DNA of 64,000 nt from Rhizobium aethiopicum (GCF_014197535.1 NZ_JACIFV010000002.1:310001-374000), one strand, 5' to 3'; counted from the first letter of the stretch, positions 35,599-45,997 are shown. Numbers and translations are program-made. Notes: generated by a model from the letters alone, not told the origin.

Positions 35599-36518
35599 CG
35601 GTTTCTCACTTTCGGATCGAGCCACGCATAGGCGATATCGACGAGAAGGTTCAGGAACACGATCAGCACCATGTAGAAGATGACCGTCCCGAGAACCATG
35701 CCGTAGTCGCGGTTCAACGCCGCATTGACGAAGTAGCGGCCGATGCCGGGCAATCCGAAGATGCTCTCGACAACCAGCGAGCCGGTGAGAAGGTAGCTTG
35801 CAGCCGGTCCGAGATAGGAGACGACAGGCATCAATGCAGGCTTCAGCGCGTGGCGCATCACCGTCAGCCGCGGGCCGATGCCCTTGGCCTTGGCGGTGCG
35901 GATGAAGTTCTGGTTCATCACCTCGATCATCGAGCCGCGGGTGATGCGCGAGATGCGCCCGGCATGGGGAAGGGCCAGAACGACGATCGGCAGCACGAGG
36001 AATTTGAGCGAGCCGTCACCCCAGCCGCCGACCGGAAACCAGGCGAGGTGGATGCCGAAGATCAATTGCAGGATCGGCGCGATCAGGAAGTTCGGCAGCA
36101 CGACGCCGATCAGGATGAGGCTGCCGAGAATGTAGTCCGGCGTCTTGTTCTGGTAGAGCGCCCCGAGACAGCCCACGGTCACGCCGACGAGGATGGCGAG
36201 CAGGAAAGCGGCCGTGCCAATCGTGAAAGTATAGGGCAGACCGATCATGATCTGCTGGGCGACGCTGAAATCCTCGCTGGAGAAGGAGGGGCCGAGATCG
36301 CCCTTGAGCAGATCTCCGACGTAGAGCAGGTATTGCTGGATCAGCGGCTTGTCGAGATTGTAGTGGGCCGCGAGATTCTTGAGGATGACCGGCGGCAATG
36401 GCCTTTCGCCATCGAAGGGGCCGCCGGGAGCAAGGCGCAGGACGAAAAACGAGGCTGTCACGGCGATCCACATGACGGGGATCGTCGACAGCAGGCGACG
36501 GAGAGCGTATTTGATCAT
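35595..36518 (-). CDS. dppB: dipeptide/oligopeptide ABC transporter permease (DppB/OppB)
   Basis: Inner-membrane permease of 307 residues. The N-terminus MIKYALRRLLSTIPVMWIAV and PGGPFDGERPLPP are typical of OppB, as are the EAA-loop region IRTAKAKGIGPRLTVMRHAL and the C-terminal half with ALNRDYGMVLGTVIFYMVLI. A strong hairpin lies between it and the binding-protein gene upstream. It overlaps dppC by 4 bases. Confidence 0.95.
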   Translation of the reverse strand: MIKYALRRLLSTIPVMWIAVTASFFVLRLAPGGPFDGERPLPPVILKNLAAHYNLDKPLIQQYLLYVGDLLKGDLGPSFSSEDFSVAQQIMIGLPYTFTIGTAAFLLAILVGVTVGCLGALYQNKTPDYILGSLILIGVVLPNFLIAPILQLIFGIHLAWFPVGGWGDGSLKFLVLPIVVLALPHAGRISRITRGSMIEVMNQNFIRTAKAKGIGPRLTVMRHALKPALMPVVSYLGPAASYLLTGSLVVESIFGLPGIGRYFVNAALNRDYGMVLGTVIFYMVLIVFLNLLVDIAYAWLDPKVRNR

Positions 36519-36529
36519 GGTCGTGGGCC

Positions 36530-36558
36530 GGTCCTTCCCGCAGTGTGCGGGAAGGACC
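36530..36558 (-). terminator. intercistronic hairpin between binding-protein and permease genes
   Basis: GGTCCTTCCCGCA (36530-36542) and TGCGGGAAGGACC (36546-36558) are perfectly complementary over 13 bases with a 3-base loop. There is no long T run after it on the minus strand (CGGCCCACGACC), so it more probably protects the upstream binding-protein message or causes partial termination than stops all transcription. Confidence 0.75.
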
Positions 36559-36566
36559 GTTTTCCC

Positions 36567-38150
36567 TTACTCTTTCATCGACAGCCAGCGCGTGCGGTGG
36601 ATGTCTTGGATGTTGTCGACAAAGCCTTCGATCTTCGGCGAAACGACATTCTTCGAGACGTAATAGTAGATCGGCAAGGCGGCGGATTCATCCAGCGCCA
36701 GCTGCTCGGCCTTCTTGAAGGTTTCGGCGCGCTTCTTCAGATCGGTCTCGGCGTTGCCGTCCTTGATCATCTTGTCGTAATCGGGATTGGACCAGCGGCC
36801 GTAATTCATCTGCACGCCCGTCACCAGGAGGTTCAGGAAGTTGTCCGGGTCATTGTAATCGGCGAGCCAGCCGGCACGGCCGATTTCCACCTGGCCGCGT
36901 TGCATCTGGTCGTAATGCACCTTGGTTTCGGCGTTAACGAGCTCGACATCGACGCCGAGCGGCTTCCACATGGACGCGATCGCGACGGCGATGCGCTTGT
37001 GATTGTCATTGGTATTGTAGCTGAGGACCGCGTGGAGCGGCTTATCTGGGCCGAATCCTGCGTCGGCGAGCAGCTTCTTGGCCTCGGCGACCTTATCCTT
37101 GTAAGGCAGGTCCTTCCAGCTGACATAGGCCGGCTCGCCGTAATTGGCCGTGCCTGGCGGAACCCAGGAATAGGCCGGCAGTTCGCCGGTGCCGAGGATC
37201 TGCGGGCCGATCACTTCGCGGTTGATCGCCATGGAGAGAGCCTGGCGGACGCGCTTGTCGCTGAAAGGAGGCTTCTGCGAGTTGACGACGTAATAATAGA
37301 GGCCGGAGAAGGGGGCGACATGCGCCTGGCCCGGCAGGTTCTTCTTCATCCATTCGTACTGGTCTGTGGGAAAGTCGGTGAGGATGTCGAATTCGCCGGC
37401 GCGGTAGCGTTTCAGCGCCGCTTCCTGGTCTTCGAGCACGAAGAACTTGGCGCCGTCGATCTTCAGGTCTTTGGTGCCATACCACTGGTCGTTCTTGACT
37501 GTTGTGACGTGCGAGCCGGGAACCCATTCGACCGGCTTATAGGGGCCGTTGGTGACGATGTTGCCGATCTTAACCCAATCCTGGCCCTTCGCCTCGACGA
37601 CATGCTTCGGCAGCGGATAGGCCGTGTAGTGCATCAGCGCATTGAGGAAATAGGGAGTCGGATTTTCCAGGGTGATTTCGAGTGTCTTGTCGTCGATCGC
37701 CTTGACGCCAAGCTGGCTGAGATCGGTGATCTCGCCCTTATTGATCTTTTCGGCGTTCTTGATGGTGAACTGCAGATAGGCGTAGTCGGCGGCGTTCTTC
37801 GGGTCGACGAGGCGCTGGAAGGCGAAGACGAAGTCTCCTGCCGTTACCGGCTGGCCATCGGACCACTTGATGCCGTCGCGGAGCTTGAAGGTGTAGACCT
37901 TGCCGTCAGGCGAAATGGTCCAGCTTTCGGCCTGGCCAGGGACCGGATTGTCCTTGGCGTCTTCGGTGACGAGGCCTTCGAAAATGTCGCCGGCAATACG
38001 ATTCTCCCAGTCGCCGGAAAGTTTCTGCGGATCGAGCGACTGCGGATCGCCGCCATTGTGGATGTTGAGCGTCGCCGCGTGCGCCGAAAACGCCAGCAAT
38101 GTGCCAAGCATTGCGGAAGCGAGAAATTTTTTCGTGAACTGCTTCATCAT
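36567..38150 (-). CDS. oppA: peptide ABC transporter periplasmic binding protein (OppA/DppA family)
   Basis: Captures oligopeptides in the periplasm. The 527-residue family-5 binding protein has a signal peptide (MMKQFTKKFLASAMLGTLLA, cleaved near AHAA) and the cluster signature in VPGQAESWTISPDGKVYTFKL split over strand turns. Other OppA features are NIHNGGDPQSLDPQK, FPTDQYEWMKKNLPGQAHVA and YYYVSKNVVSPKIEGF. AAAGGTGG lies upstream of the ATG pair at 38150/38147. It is first in the operon, and the strong hairpin behind it would allow higher expression of the binding protein than of the membrane parts. Confidence 0.94.
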   Translation of the reverse strand: MMKQFTKKFLASAMLGTLLAFSAHAATLNIHNGGDPQSLDPQKLSGDWENRIAGDIFEGLVTEDAKDNPVPGQAESWTISPDGKVYTFKLRDGIKWSDGQPVTAGDFVFAFQRLVDPKNAADYAYLQFTIKNAEKINKGEITDLSQLGVKAIDDKTLEITLENPTPYFLNALMHYTAYPLPKHVVEAKGQDWVKIGNIVTNGPYKPVEWVPGSHVTTVKNDQWYGTKDLKIDGAKFFVLEDQEAALKRYRAGEFDILTDFPTDQYEWMKKNLPGQAHVAPFSGLYYYVVNSQKPPFSDKRVRQALSMAINREVIGPQILGTGELPAYSWVPPGTANYGEPAYVSWKDLPYKDKVAEAKKLLADAGFGPDKPLHAVLSYNTNDNHKRIAVAIASMWKPLGVDVELVNAETKVHYDQMQRGQVEIGRAGWLADYNDPDNFLNLLVTGVQMNYGRWSNPDYDKMIKDGNAETDLKKRAETFKKAEQLALDESAALPIYYYVSKNVVSPKIEGFVDNIQDIHRTRWLSMKE

Positions 38151-38432
38151 GGGTCCACCTTTCTAGGCTTTGCGCCTTTATTAGACATTTGTTCCCGATT
38201 TTCGACCTCTTACGTGCAGGTCAGTCCGCACCTTATCGCAAAGGCTTTGCGTTGCAACCCCAAATCCGGAGCTCGTTTGCGGTTGTGGACAAGCCTATAT
38301 ACGGCTCCCTCTTGTTGGATCGCGACGAAGCGTCGCGGCGGTTTCGGCTCCATTCATAACGGCTTCACATGGTTGTCTTTTGTTTCGTCCGCTTTAGTGT
38401 GGCGAGCGCGAACAAGGCAGGAGACGTAGCCG

Positions 38433-40154
38433 ATGGCATTGCAGGCAGGCGGGAATGCGGACTGGTGGCGCGGAGCGGTGATCTATCAGGTCTACCCGCG
38501 CTCGTTTCAGGACACCAACAGCGACGGGCTTGGCGACCTCAAGGGGATCACCCGCCGGCTTCCGCATATCGCCAGCCTTGGCGTCGACGCGATCTGGCTT
38601 TCGCCTTTCTTCAAGTCTCCAATGGCCGACATGGGCTATGACGTTTCCGATTATTGTGATGTCGACCCAATTTTCGGCACGCTCGCCGACTTCGACGAGA
38701 TGATGGCCGAGGCGCACAGGCTCGGCATCAAAGTGATCATCGACCAGGTGATCTCGCACACCTCCGACCGGCATCCCTGGTTCGTCGAGAGCCGGGCGAG
38801 CCGGAACAATCCGAAGGCCGACTGGTATGTCTGGGCCGATCCGAAGCCCGATGGGACGGCGCCGAACAACTGGCTGTCGATCTTCGGCGGTCCGGGCTGG
38901 GAATGGGACGGCGTGCGCCGGCAATATTACCAGCACAATTTCCTGACTTCGCAGCCTGACCTCAATTTCCATAGCGCAGAAGTGCAGGAGGCGGTGCTGG
39001 AGACGGTGAAGTTCTGGCTCGACCGCGGTGTTGACGGCTTCCGGCTGGACACGGTCAACTATTATTTCTGCGACAGAGAGCTCAGAAGCAATCCGCCGCA
39101 CGAGCCCGATACCAGTGATGGGGGCCTCGATGCGCCCGACACCAATCCTTACGGCATGCAGAACCACCTCTACGACAAGACGCAGCCGGAAAATATCGGC
39201 TTCCTCAAGCACTTTCGGGCGCTGCTCGACCGCTATGAGGATCGCACGACCGTCGGCGAAGTCGGCGACGGCGCGCGCTCGCTGAAGACGGTGGCCGCCT
39301 ATACGAGCGGCGACGACAAGCTGCACATGTGCTACACCTTCGATCTGCTGGGGCCCGATTTTACCGCCGCGCATATCCGGGGCTGCGTCGAAGCCTTCCA
39401 GAAATCGGTGACCGACGGCTGGGTCTGCTGGGCTTTCTCCAATCATGACGTCATGCGTCATGTCAGCCGGTTTGCGCTGACCGAGGAGGAGCGGCCCGTC
39501 ATCGCCAAGCTCGCGATCTCCGTACTGGCGGCGCTGCGTGGTTCGATCTGCCTTTATCAGGGCGAAGAGCTCGGACTGCCGGAAGCGGAGCTTGCCTTCG
39601 AGGATCTGCGCGATCCCTACGGCATCCGCTTCTGGCCTGCCTTCAAGGGCCGCGACGGATGCCGCACGCCGATGCCTTGGGAAGCCGGCAAGGCGCATGC
39701 GGGCTTCACCTCGGCTGAAAAGAGCTGGCTGCCGGTGCCTTACGAGCAGGCTGCGCTTTCCGTGGATACGCAGGAGGATAGCGACAGCTCGGTGCTGCAC
39801 CACTACCGCCGGACGCTCGCCTTCCGGAAGAGCCACCCTGCGCTTGTTGACGGCGAGATGACCTTCATCGGCACCAATCAGGATCTGCTCGCCTTCACCC
39901 GCGAAAAGGACGGAGAGAAACTGCTGTTCGTTTTCAACCTGACGCGCAAACCGGCGGAATTCCGCCTGCCTGACGGTATGGTGTTCGGAGAGCCGTTGGC
40001 CATGCCGGGATACGAGGCTGTGGAGGGTGCCGGAGCGGTGACGCTTGCGGCGCTGGACGGGTTTTGTGCGCGGGTTGGTAGGCTCGCGAAGCTGCTCGGG
40101 AAGGTGCCCGTTGCGAAACCTGTTGAGAGTGAATTGCCCGAGGCCTGGCAGTAA
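38433..40154 (+). CDS. aglA: alpha-glucosidase, glycoside hydrolase family 13
   Basis: Cytoplasmic hydrolysis of alpha-glucosides (maltose, sucrose, trehalose or isomaltose type). The 573 residues have the GH13 motifs in order: DQVISHTSDRHPWF, GFRLDTVNYY with the nucleophile Asp, TVGEVGDG with the acid Glu, and FSNHDVMRH with the third catalytic Asp. The sequence resembles rhizobial AglA. In Sinorhizobium aglA belongs to an aglEFGAK transport operon; here no sugar transporter is adjacent. GGAG sits upstream of the ATG at 38433. It is convergent with the adenine deaminase gene. Confidence 0.92.
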   Translation: MALQAGGNADWWRGAVIYQVYPRSFQDTNSDGLGDLKGITRRLPHIASLGVDAIWLSPFFKSPMADMGYDVSDYCDVDPIFGTLADFDEMMAEAHRLGIKVIIDQVISHTSDRHPWFVESRASRNNPKADWYVWADPKPDGTAPNNWLSIFGGPGWEWDGVRRQYYQHNFLTSQPDLNFHSAEVQEAVLETVKFWLDRGVDGFRLDTVNYYFCDRELRSNPPHEPDTSDGGLDAPDTNPYGMQNHLYDKTQPENIGFLKHFRALLDRYEDRTTVGEVGDGARSLKTVAAYTSGDDKLHMCYTFDLLGPDFTAAHIRGCVEAFQKSVTDGWVCWAFSNHDVMRHVSRFALTEEERPVIAKLAISVLAALRGSICLYQGEELGLPEAELAFEDLRDPYGIRFWPAFKGRDGCRTPMPWEAGKAHAGFTSAEKSWLPVPYEQAALSVDTQEDSDSSVLHHYRRTLAFRKSHPALVDGEMTFIGTNQDLLAFTREKDGEKLLFVFNLTRKPAEFRLPDGMVFGEPLAMPGYEAVEGAGAVTLAALDGFCARVGRLAKLLGKVPVAKPVESELPEAWQ

Positions 40155-40176
40155 GCACTCCCAACCCCGGCGCTAC

Positions 40177-41874
40177 TCACCCGATCAGCGCGAACTTGTC
40201 CACGTCAACCATGCCGCGGTCGGAAATCTTCAGATGCGGGATGACGGGCAGCGGCAGGAAGGCCAGTTGGAGGAAGGGCTCTTCCAGCGTGGCGCCGAGT
40301 GCCAACGCGGCCTGGCGCAGATGGTGCAGCGTGTCGCGCACGGTCTCGTAAGGCTCGATGCTCATCAGGCCGGCGACGGGTAGGGCGATTTCGCCGGTGA
40401 TCTTGCCATCCTCAACAACGACGAAGCCGCCCTTGATCTCTCCGAGGCGATTTGCGGCGCGCGCCATGTCATCCTCATTGACCCCGACGACGCAGATATT
40501 GTGGCTGTCATGTCCGACGGTGGAGGCGATCGCACCCTTCTTCAGGCCGAAGCCCTGGACGAAGCCATTGGCATGGTTGCCGTTCTTGCCGTGGCGCTCG
40601 ATGACGGCGACCTTGATGATGTCGTTGGTTAGATCGACCGTCGTCTCGTTGCCCTTGGCCGGCAGGCGGTAGCGGCGATGCTCGGTGATGATCTTGCCTG
40701 GCATGACGCCGATGACCGATGTTTCGCCCTCGGCGACCGGTACTCCGAAATGGGCGGCATTGACCGGCCGGGCCTTGACGCTGTCGAGACCGATCAGGGC
40801 GACCGGTTTGCGCGTCGCAAAAAGTGCGTCGGTGACGCGGCGGCCGGCGGAAAAAACCATCTCTGCACGGCAGCTTTGCAGGCTGTCGAGAACCACGAGA
40901 TCGGCGCGCCAGCCCGGGGCCACCAGGCCGCGGTCTCTAAGGCCGAAGGCCCGGGCGGCAGAGATCGAGGCGGCGCGGTAGATGGCGAGCGGCTCGACGC
41001 CGCTGGCGATCGACGTGCGGATCATATGATCGAGATGGCCCTGTTCGGCGATATCGAGCGGATTGCGGTCGTCGGTGCAGAGCGCGAGGTAAGGTGAAAG
41101 CCGCTCGGTGATGATCGGGATGAGCGCGGCGAGGTCCTTGGAAACCGAGCCCTCGCGCACCAGGATGTGCATGCCCTTGCGGATCTTTTCCAGTGCTTCG
41201 GCTGCGGTCGTGCACTCATGCTCGGTGCGGATGCCGGCCGAGAGATAACCGTTGAGATCCTTGCCGGACAGAAGCGGCGCATGGCCGTCGATATGGCCGC
41301 CCTGGAAGGCGTCGAGCTTGGCCATGCAGACGGAATCCTTGTGGATCACGCCGGGGAAATTCATGAACTCGGCAAGGCCGATCACCTTGGGATGATCGCG
41401 GAAGGGCAGCAGGCGCTCGATCGGCAAGTCGGCGCCCGAAGTTTCAAGATGCGTTGCCGGCACGCAGGAAGAGAGCTGGACGCGGATGTCCATGATCGTC
41501 TCCAGCGCGGATTCGAGGAAGAATTCGATGCCCTCGGCACCGAGCACATTGGCGATCTCATGCGGATCGCAGATGGCGGTGGTGACGCCATAGGGCAAGA
41601 CGCAGCGATCGAATTCGTGCGGCGTCACCAGCGAGGATTCGATGTGCAGATGTGTGTCGATGAAGCCCGGAACAACTGTCCTGCCCGAGATGTCGATCTC
41701 GGTCTCGCCCGCATAGTCGCCCGCGGTGCCGACGATGCGGTCGGCGCCGATGGCGATGTCGGAGCGGACGATTTCGCCGGTGACGAGATCGAAGAAGCTG
41801 CCGCCCTTCAGCACGATGTCGGCGGGGACACGGCCCACACCCTGGTCGATGAGACGTTCGAGTCTGCTGGTCAT
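40177..41874 (-). CDS. ade: adenine deaminase
   Basis: Converts adenine to hypoxanthine and ammonia, the entry of adenine into the purine breakdown or salvage pathway. It is a 565-residue amidohydrolase from the ATG at 41874. Metal-binding [19 protein letters not shown] lies near residue 70, with [23 protein letters not shown], and [20 protein letters not shown] split by a turn. The late [12 protein letters not shown] and [17 protein letters not shown] segments are typical of the Ade family. The product feeds XdhAB, encoded 30 kb away. Confidence 0.95.
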   Translation of the reverse strand: MTSRLERLIDQGVGRVPADIVLKGGSFFDLVTGEIVRSDIAIGADRIVGTAGDYAGETEIDISGRTVVPGFIDTHLHIESSLVTPHEFDRCVLPYGVTTAICDPHEIANVLGAEGIEFFLESALETIMDIRVQLSSCVPATHLETSGADLPIERLLPFRDHPKVIGLAEFMNFPGVIHKDSVCMAKLDAFQGGHIDGHAPLLSGKDLNGYLSAGIRTEHECTTAAEALEKIRKGMHILVREGSVSKDLAALIPIITERLSPYLALCTDDRNPLDIAEQGHLDHMIRTSIASGVEPLAIYRAASISAARAFGLRDRGLVAPGWRADLVVLDSLQSCRAEMVFSAGRRVTDALFATRKPVALIGLDSVKARPVNAAHFGVPVAEGETSVIGVMPGKIITEHRRYRLPAKGNETTVDLTNDIIKVAVIERHGKNGNHANGFVQGFGLKKGAIASTVGHDSHNICVVGVNEDDMARAANRLGEIKGGFVVVEDGKITGEIALPVAGLMSIEPYETVRDTLHHLRQAALALGATLEEPFLQLAFLPLPVIPHLKISDRGMVDVDKFALIG

Positions 41875-41945
41875 GGCACCGCTCACATTGCAACCGATTC
41901 CGGAACTTATAACCGATCTGCAGCGACATGCGATGCCACAGACGA

Positions 41946-41970
41946 AACCGGGCGCTTATAGCGCCCGGTT
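41946..41970 (-). terminator. terminator of the branched-chain amino acid binding protein gene
   Basis: AACCGGGCGC (41946-41955) and GCGCCCGGTT (41961-41970) form a 10-base stem with a 5-base loop, 20 bases past the stop codon at 41990. The minus strand continues TTCGTC, a weak T stretch. Confidence 0.75.
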
Positions 41971-41989
41971 GCAATCTCTATATCTTGGT

Positions 41990-43093
41990 TTATTCCGCAG
42001 CGACGATCTTGCCGCCTTCCCACTTGTAGAGCGAGAAGCTCTGCGAGGTCAGGTCGCCGGTCTCGCCGTAGGTGAGCTTGCCGATAGCGGTCGGAACCTC
42101 CATGCCACCCTTCAGAGCGGCCGCGACGGCTTCCGCATCCTCGGCGCTGCCGGCCTTTTCGATGCCGGCTTTCAAAACTTCGACCGCGGCGTAGGCGTTG
42201 AGCGTGAAGGCTTCGGCTGGAATGTTCTTGGCGGTAAGCGCTTCGGCGGCAGCCTTTGAGTCCGGGTTCTTGGTGGCATCGGAAGCATTGGTGAACAGCG
42301 TGCCTGCTGCCGCATCGGTGCCGATCGCCCAGAATTCGGTGTTCGAGAGGCCGTCGCCGCCGATGATCATCGCATTGGCGGAAAGATCATGCAACTGGCG
42401 GGCGAGCAGGCCGCCTTCCGGGTGGTAGCCGCCGAAATAGACGATGTCGACCTTTTCGGACTTGATACGGGTGGTGAGCGCGCTGAAATCCTTGTCGCCA
42501 GGGGTGATCGCGTCATTGACGACTTCGGTGATGCCGCCGGCATTCAGCGTCGCCTTGAAGGCGTCGGCAAGACCCTTGCCGTAGGCGCCCTTGTCGTTGA
42601 CGATGGCAATGCGTTTGTCCTTGAAATTCTTCAGCACGTATTTGGCGGCGACTTCGGCCTGCTGATCGTCGCGGCCGCAGGTGCGCAGCACGTTGGTGAG
42701 GCCGCGCTTGGTGAGGTCGGGAGCTGTTGCGGTCGGGGTGACCATCAGCACGCCGTTTTCAGCCAAAACATCCGACACGGGGATCGCAACGCCCGATGTC
42801 ACCGGACCGACGACGAAGCGGATGCCGTCGCCGACAACCTTGTTGGCGGCGGAAACGCCTTGCTTCGGTTCGCCGGCATCGTCGGCCAGTTCCAGCACGA
42901 CTTTCTCACCGAGAATGCCGCCCTTCTTGTTGATCTCATCGACGGCAGTCTGAGCGCCGTTCTTCACCTGGTCGCCGTAGGCGGCGACGGGACCGGTCAG
43001 CGGCGCGATCAGGCCAATGGTGATATCGGCATGAGCAAAGGGCGCAAAGGCGAGTGACGCGACGAGGGTCGCCGTCAATGTCTTGAGGGTCAT
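41990..43093 (-). CDS. branched-chain amino acid ABC transporter binding protein (LivK/BraC-like)
   Basis: Periplasmic type I binding protein of 367 residues with a signal peptide ([20 protein letters not shown], cleaved at AHAD). The mature start [20 protein letters not shown] and the segments [39 protein letters not shown] and [16 protein letters not shown] are typical of LivK/BraC. No permease or ATPase gene is adjacent, so it must work with a transporter encoded elsewhere; rhizobia are known to use distant binding proteins with the Bra system. It has its own terminator. Confidence 0.92.
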   Translation of the reverse strand: MTLKTLTATLVASLAFAPFAHADITIGLIAPLTGPVAAYGDQVKNGAQTAVDEINKKGGILGEKVVLELADDAGEPKQGVSAANKVVGDGIRFVVGPVTSGVAIPVSDVLAENGVLMVTPTATAPDLTKRGLTNVLRTCGRDDQQAEVAAKYVLKNFKDKRIAIVNDKGAYGKGLADAFKATLNAGGITEVVNDAITPGDKDFSALTTRIKSEKVDIVYFGGYHPEGGLLARQLHDLSANAMIIGGDGLSNTEFWAIGTDAAAGTLFTNASDATKNPDSKAAAEALTAKNIPAEAFTLNAYAAVEVLKAGIEKAGSAEDAEAVAAALKGGMEVPTAIGKLTYGETGDLTSQSFSLYKWEGGKIVAAE

Positions 43094-43557
43094 TGTCTGT
43101 CTCCTTGGATGGGGTCGTCGACCCGCGATGATGTGCCGCGCCGGCTTTCCCGATCATTCAACAGCCTCCAGAGGCTGCGCCAAGGACGATCGGTAACGGT
43201 GCGATCAGCGAACCCGCCGGCCATGTTTGACTCGGGGAGGGCTCATGGCAAGATTTCTAGAAATTTTGATGAGATTGCGCAAGTTCATAACAAAATGGAA
43301 GAAAAATTCGGCCGATCCAGCCGAAAACTCAGTCGGACGGATCATTTCCTTCGTTTTTCCGTGGTTTTCAGAGGCGAGGCGGCGAATGGTCACGACCTGC
43401 CTCCGGACAAAATCACATCCATAAGGTTGTCTTTAACTTTCCTATTAACCGTTAGTTTGGCCAATGGCAGTAGTATCCAGGAGACCCCGAATACCGCCGC
43501 ATTGAAAAAGAGAACTATACAAAGAATTAGATAGACCTATCGGGAAACAGAGATCTG
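43094..43557. other. intergenic region with divergent promoters
   Basis: About 460 bases between the binding-protein gene and the HD-GYP gene, more AT-rich than the surroundings (notably 43240-43560). A 60-codon frame from 43245 follows a purine-rich GGGGAGGG but lacks protein-like composition. The promoters for both flanking genes must lie here; I do not see a convincing consensus. Confidence 0.4.
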
Positions 43558-44472
43558 ATGCTCAAGCGTATCGACGCCGGTCAGGTGTGTATCGGAATGT
43601 TTGTGGAGGTTATCGAGGGCCTGTGGCAGGATCCGTTTTTGTCCAAGCGCAGATTTTCCCTGCGGCGGGAGATTGATGCTGCAAAAATTCGTAAATGCGG
43701 CACTGCCGGCGTCGTCATCAATACCAGCAAGGGGCTCGATACCAACGGCCTGCCGAGCCGTGACGTCGAGATCGACATTCAGGCCGCGCGCGAGACCGTT
43801 CAGAAATCAGTACCGTTGTTGGAAGAGGCTTTCGCAAAGTTGCGGAACGGCGATGGAGTCAGCATAGATCGCGTGGCGCCGGTGATCTCGTCCGTCTCCA
43901 AGTCGATGGATGAGAACCCTGCGGTGTTTCTGAGCGTCACGCGCCTGAAATCAAAGGACGAGGTAACCTTCCTGCATTCCATTTCGGTCAGCGCGCTGAT
44001 GATCCTTTTCAGCCGCCATCTCGCACTCGACGAGCATACGATTCAGATGCTTGGCACCGCGGGTTTGCTGCACGATGTCGGCAAGCTTGAAGTTCCGCTT
44101 GAGGTGCTGAACAAGGCAGGGCCTCTGGAAAAAGATGAAATCGGCTTGCTTCGGGGCCATCCGGAGAAGGGGCACGCGATCCTGTCGCAGCAGGAGGGCA
44201 TGTCGGACATCGTTCTCGACGTCTGCCTCAATCATCACGAACGCATCGACGGCAAAGGCTATCCGCGCAGCTTGCCAGCCAGCGAGGTGAGCCTCCACGC
44301 GCGGATGGCCACGATCTGCGATGTGTATGACGCCATTACCTCTGTGCGGCCATATAAGGCGCCGTGGAGTGCCAGCCAGGCACTGAAATGGATGTTCGGC
44401 GCCGAGGGGCATTTTGATCGCCAGCTCCTGAAAAAGTTCGCCCTCTGCCTTTCCGTCGCTTCTGTGAGCTGA
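43558..44472 (+). CDS. HD-GYP domain cyclic-di-GMP phosphodiesterase
   Basis: Predicted to hydrolyse the second messenger c-di-GMP. In 304 residues it has an N-terminal DUF3391 domain (residues 1-75, starting LKRIDAGQVCIGMFVEVIEG) and an HD-GYP domain. The latter has His172-Asp173 (LLHDVGK), His201 (RGHPEKG), His226/227 (NHHERIDGKGYP) and GYP at 234-236, so the metal and signature residues are complete. Typical DUF3391-HD-GYP proteins continue for about 80 more residues; this one stops soon after GHFDRQLLKKFALCLS, so it is short at the C-terminus. It likely affects motility, exopolysaccharide or attachment. Confidence 0.88.
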   Translation: MLKRIDAGQVCIGMFVEVIEGLWQDPFLSKRRFSLRREIDAAKIRKCGTAGVVINTSKGLDTNGLPSRDVEIDIQAARETVQKSVPLLEEAFAKLRNGDGVSIDRVAPVISSVSKSMDENPAVFLSVTRLKSKDEVTFLHSISVSALMILFSRHLALDEHTIQMLGTAGLLHDVGKLEVPLEVLNKAGPLEKDEIGLLRGHPEKGHAILSQQEGMSDIVLDVCLNHHERIDGKGYPRSLPASEVSLHARMATICDVYDAITSVRPYKAPWSASQALKWMFGAEGHFDRQLLKKFALCLSVASVS

Positions 44473-44491
44473 GGTTTGCATTTTCAGACGA

Positions 44492-44527
44492 AAAGACCCG
44501 CGAGAACATTGTCCATCGCGGGTCTTT
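44492..44527. terminator. bidirectional terminator
   Basis: AAAGACCCGCGA (44492-44503) and TCGCGGGTCTTT (44516-44527) form a 12-base stem with flanking A and T runs on each side, serving the convergent HD-GYP and transaminase genes. Confidence 0.85.
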
Positions 44528-44550
44528 GGTAGAGGGCCTCGTGGGCGTCT

Positions 44551-45876
44551 TCAGATGTTGTTCTGAAGGATGGTCCGCAGCTTGCCGAAGAGCTCGTCGA
44601 TATGCTGTTTCTCGATGATCAGCGGCGGGGAGAGTGCGATGATGTCACCGGTGGTGCGGATCAGAAGCCCGCTCTCATAGGCCTTCAGGAAGGCGGTGAA
44701 GGCGCGCTTCGTCGGTTCGCCGGCGATCGGGTCGAGTTCGATTGCGCCGATCAGGCCGGTGTTCCTGATGTCGATGACGTTGGGGCAGTCCCTGAGCGAA
44801 TGCAGCGCGTCGGCCCAATAATCCGAAAGCTCGGCGGCGCGGGTGAGCAGACCTTCTTCCTTATAGGTGTCGAGCGTGGCGAGGGCTGCGGCGGAAGCGA
44901 TCGGGTTCCCGGAATAGGTATAGCCGTGGAAGAACTCGATCATGTGCTCCGGCCCGTTCATGAAGGCGTCATGGATTTCGGAGGTGACGAACACGGCGCC
45001 CATCGGAATGACGCCGTTGGTCAGCCCCTTGGCGGTGGTGATCATGTCGGGCTTGACGTCGTAATATTGCGCGGCGAAGGGGGCGCCGAGACGGCCGAAA
45101 CCGGTGATGACTTCGTCGAAGATCAGAAGGATGCCGTGTTTGGTGCAGATTTCGCGCAGCTTCTGCAAGTAGCCCTTCGGCGGAATCAGAACGCCGGTGG
45201 AGCCCGCCACCGGCTCGATGATGACGGCGGCGATCGTGGAGGCGTCATGCAGCGTGACGATGCGCTCGAGTTCGGTGGCGATGTCGCCGCCATGCTCAGG
45301 TTCGCCGCGGGTGAAGTTGTTCTTGCCGGGCTGGTGGGTGTGCGGCATGTGATCGACACCGGTCAGGAGCGTGCCGAACATCTTGCGGTTGGCGACGATG
45401 CCGCCGACGGAGATGCCGCCGAAATTGACGCCGTGATAGCCGCGCTCGCGGCCGATCAGGCGGAAACGCGAACCGTTACCCTTCACGCGGTGATAGGCAA
45501 GCGCCACCTTGAGGGCAGTCTCGACGGATTCGGAACCGGAATTAGTGTAGAGGACGTGGTTCATGCCTTCCGGAGCGATATCGACCAGGCGGTTCGCCAG
45601 TTCGAACGCTTTGGGATGGCCGAGCTGGAAAGCCGGCGCGTAATCGAGTTCACCCGCCTGTTCGCGGATGGCTTCGGTGATTTTCGGGCGGCAGTGGCCG
45701 GCGTTGACGCACCATAGGCCAGCCGTGCCGTCCAACACCTGACGACCGTCATGGGTGGTATAATACATGTCCTTGGCGCCGACGAATAACCGCGGCTCCT
45801 TCTTGAACTGGCGATTTGCCGTGAATGGCATCCAAAAGGCACGAAGATCGTTCGGTGCATTGAGGCGGTTGGACAT
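44551..45876 (-). CDS. omega-amino acid:pyruvate transaminase (class III)
   Basis: PLP-dependent transfer of an amino group from a terminal amine such as beta-alanine to pyruvate. The 441 residues match this class. The cofactor site includes YTNSGSESVETALKVALAYHR split by a turn, ERGYHGVNFGG, and LLIFDEVITGFGRLGAPFAA with the Asp that contacts the pyridine N. TTAKGLTNGVIPMGAV carries the catalytic Lys near residue 285. The early LRAFWMPFTANRQFKKEPRL is the beta-alanine:pyruvate branch signature. Substrate choice (beta-alanine, taurine or other amines) is inferred, not shown. Confidence 0.9.
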   Translation of the reverse strand: MSNRLNAPNDLRAFWMPFTANRQFKKEPRLFVGAKDMYYTTHDGRQVLDGTAGLWCVNAGHCRPKITEAIREQAGELDYAPAFQLGHPKAFELANRLVDIAPEGMNHVLYTNSGSESVETALKVALAYHRVKGNGSRFRLIGRERGYHGVNFGGISVGGIVANRKMFGTLLTGVDHMPHTHQPGKNNFTRGEPEHGGDIATELERIVTLHDASTIAAVIIEPVAGSTGVLIPPKGYLQKLREICTKHGILLIFDEVITGFGRLGAPFAAQYYDVKPDMITTAKGLTNGVIPMGAVFVTSEIHDAFMNGPEHMIEFFHGYTYSGNPIASAAALATLDTYKEEGLLTRAAELSDYWADALHSLRDCPNVIDIRNTGLIGAIELDPIAGEPTKRAFTAFLKAYESGLLIRTTGDIIALSPPLIIEKQHIDELFGKLRTILQNNI

Positions 45877-45997
45877 GCTGTTCTCCTGGCCCTTGGCGGC
45901 CCGTTCCCGGGGGCTTGTCGCCCGAATTTTTACTGCCCGGTCAAATTATCAGGGCTTCCCAACGCGTCAACGAGAAATGTCCCGACAAAAAAGCACA

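Noticed and set aside
35850..38429. 859-codon plus-strand open frame
   Set aside because: It spans the antisense of dppB, the intercistronic hairpin and oppA; no domain is visible and the sense genes are certain.
43245..43424. 60-codon frame after GGGGAGGG upstream of the HD-GYP gene
   Set aside because: The spacing to the ATG is only three bases and composition is typical of an AT-rich promoter region.
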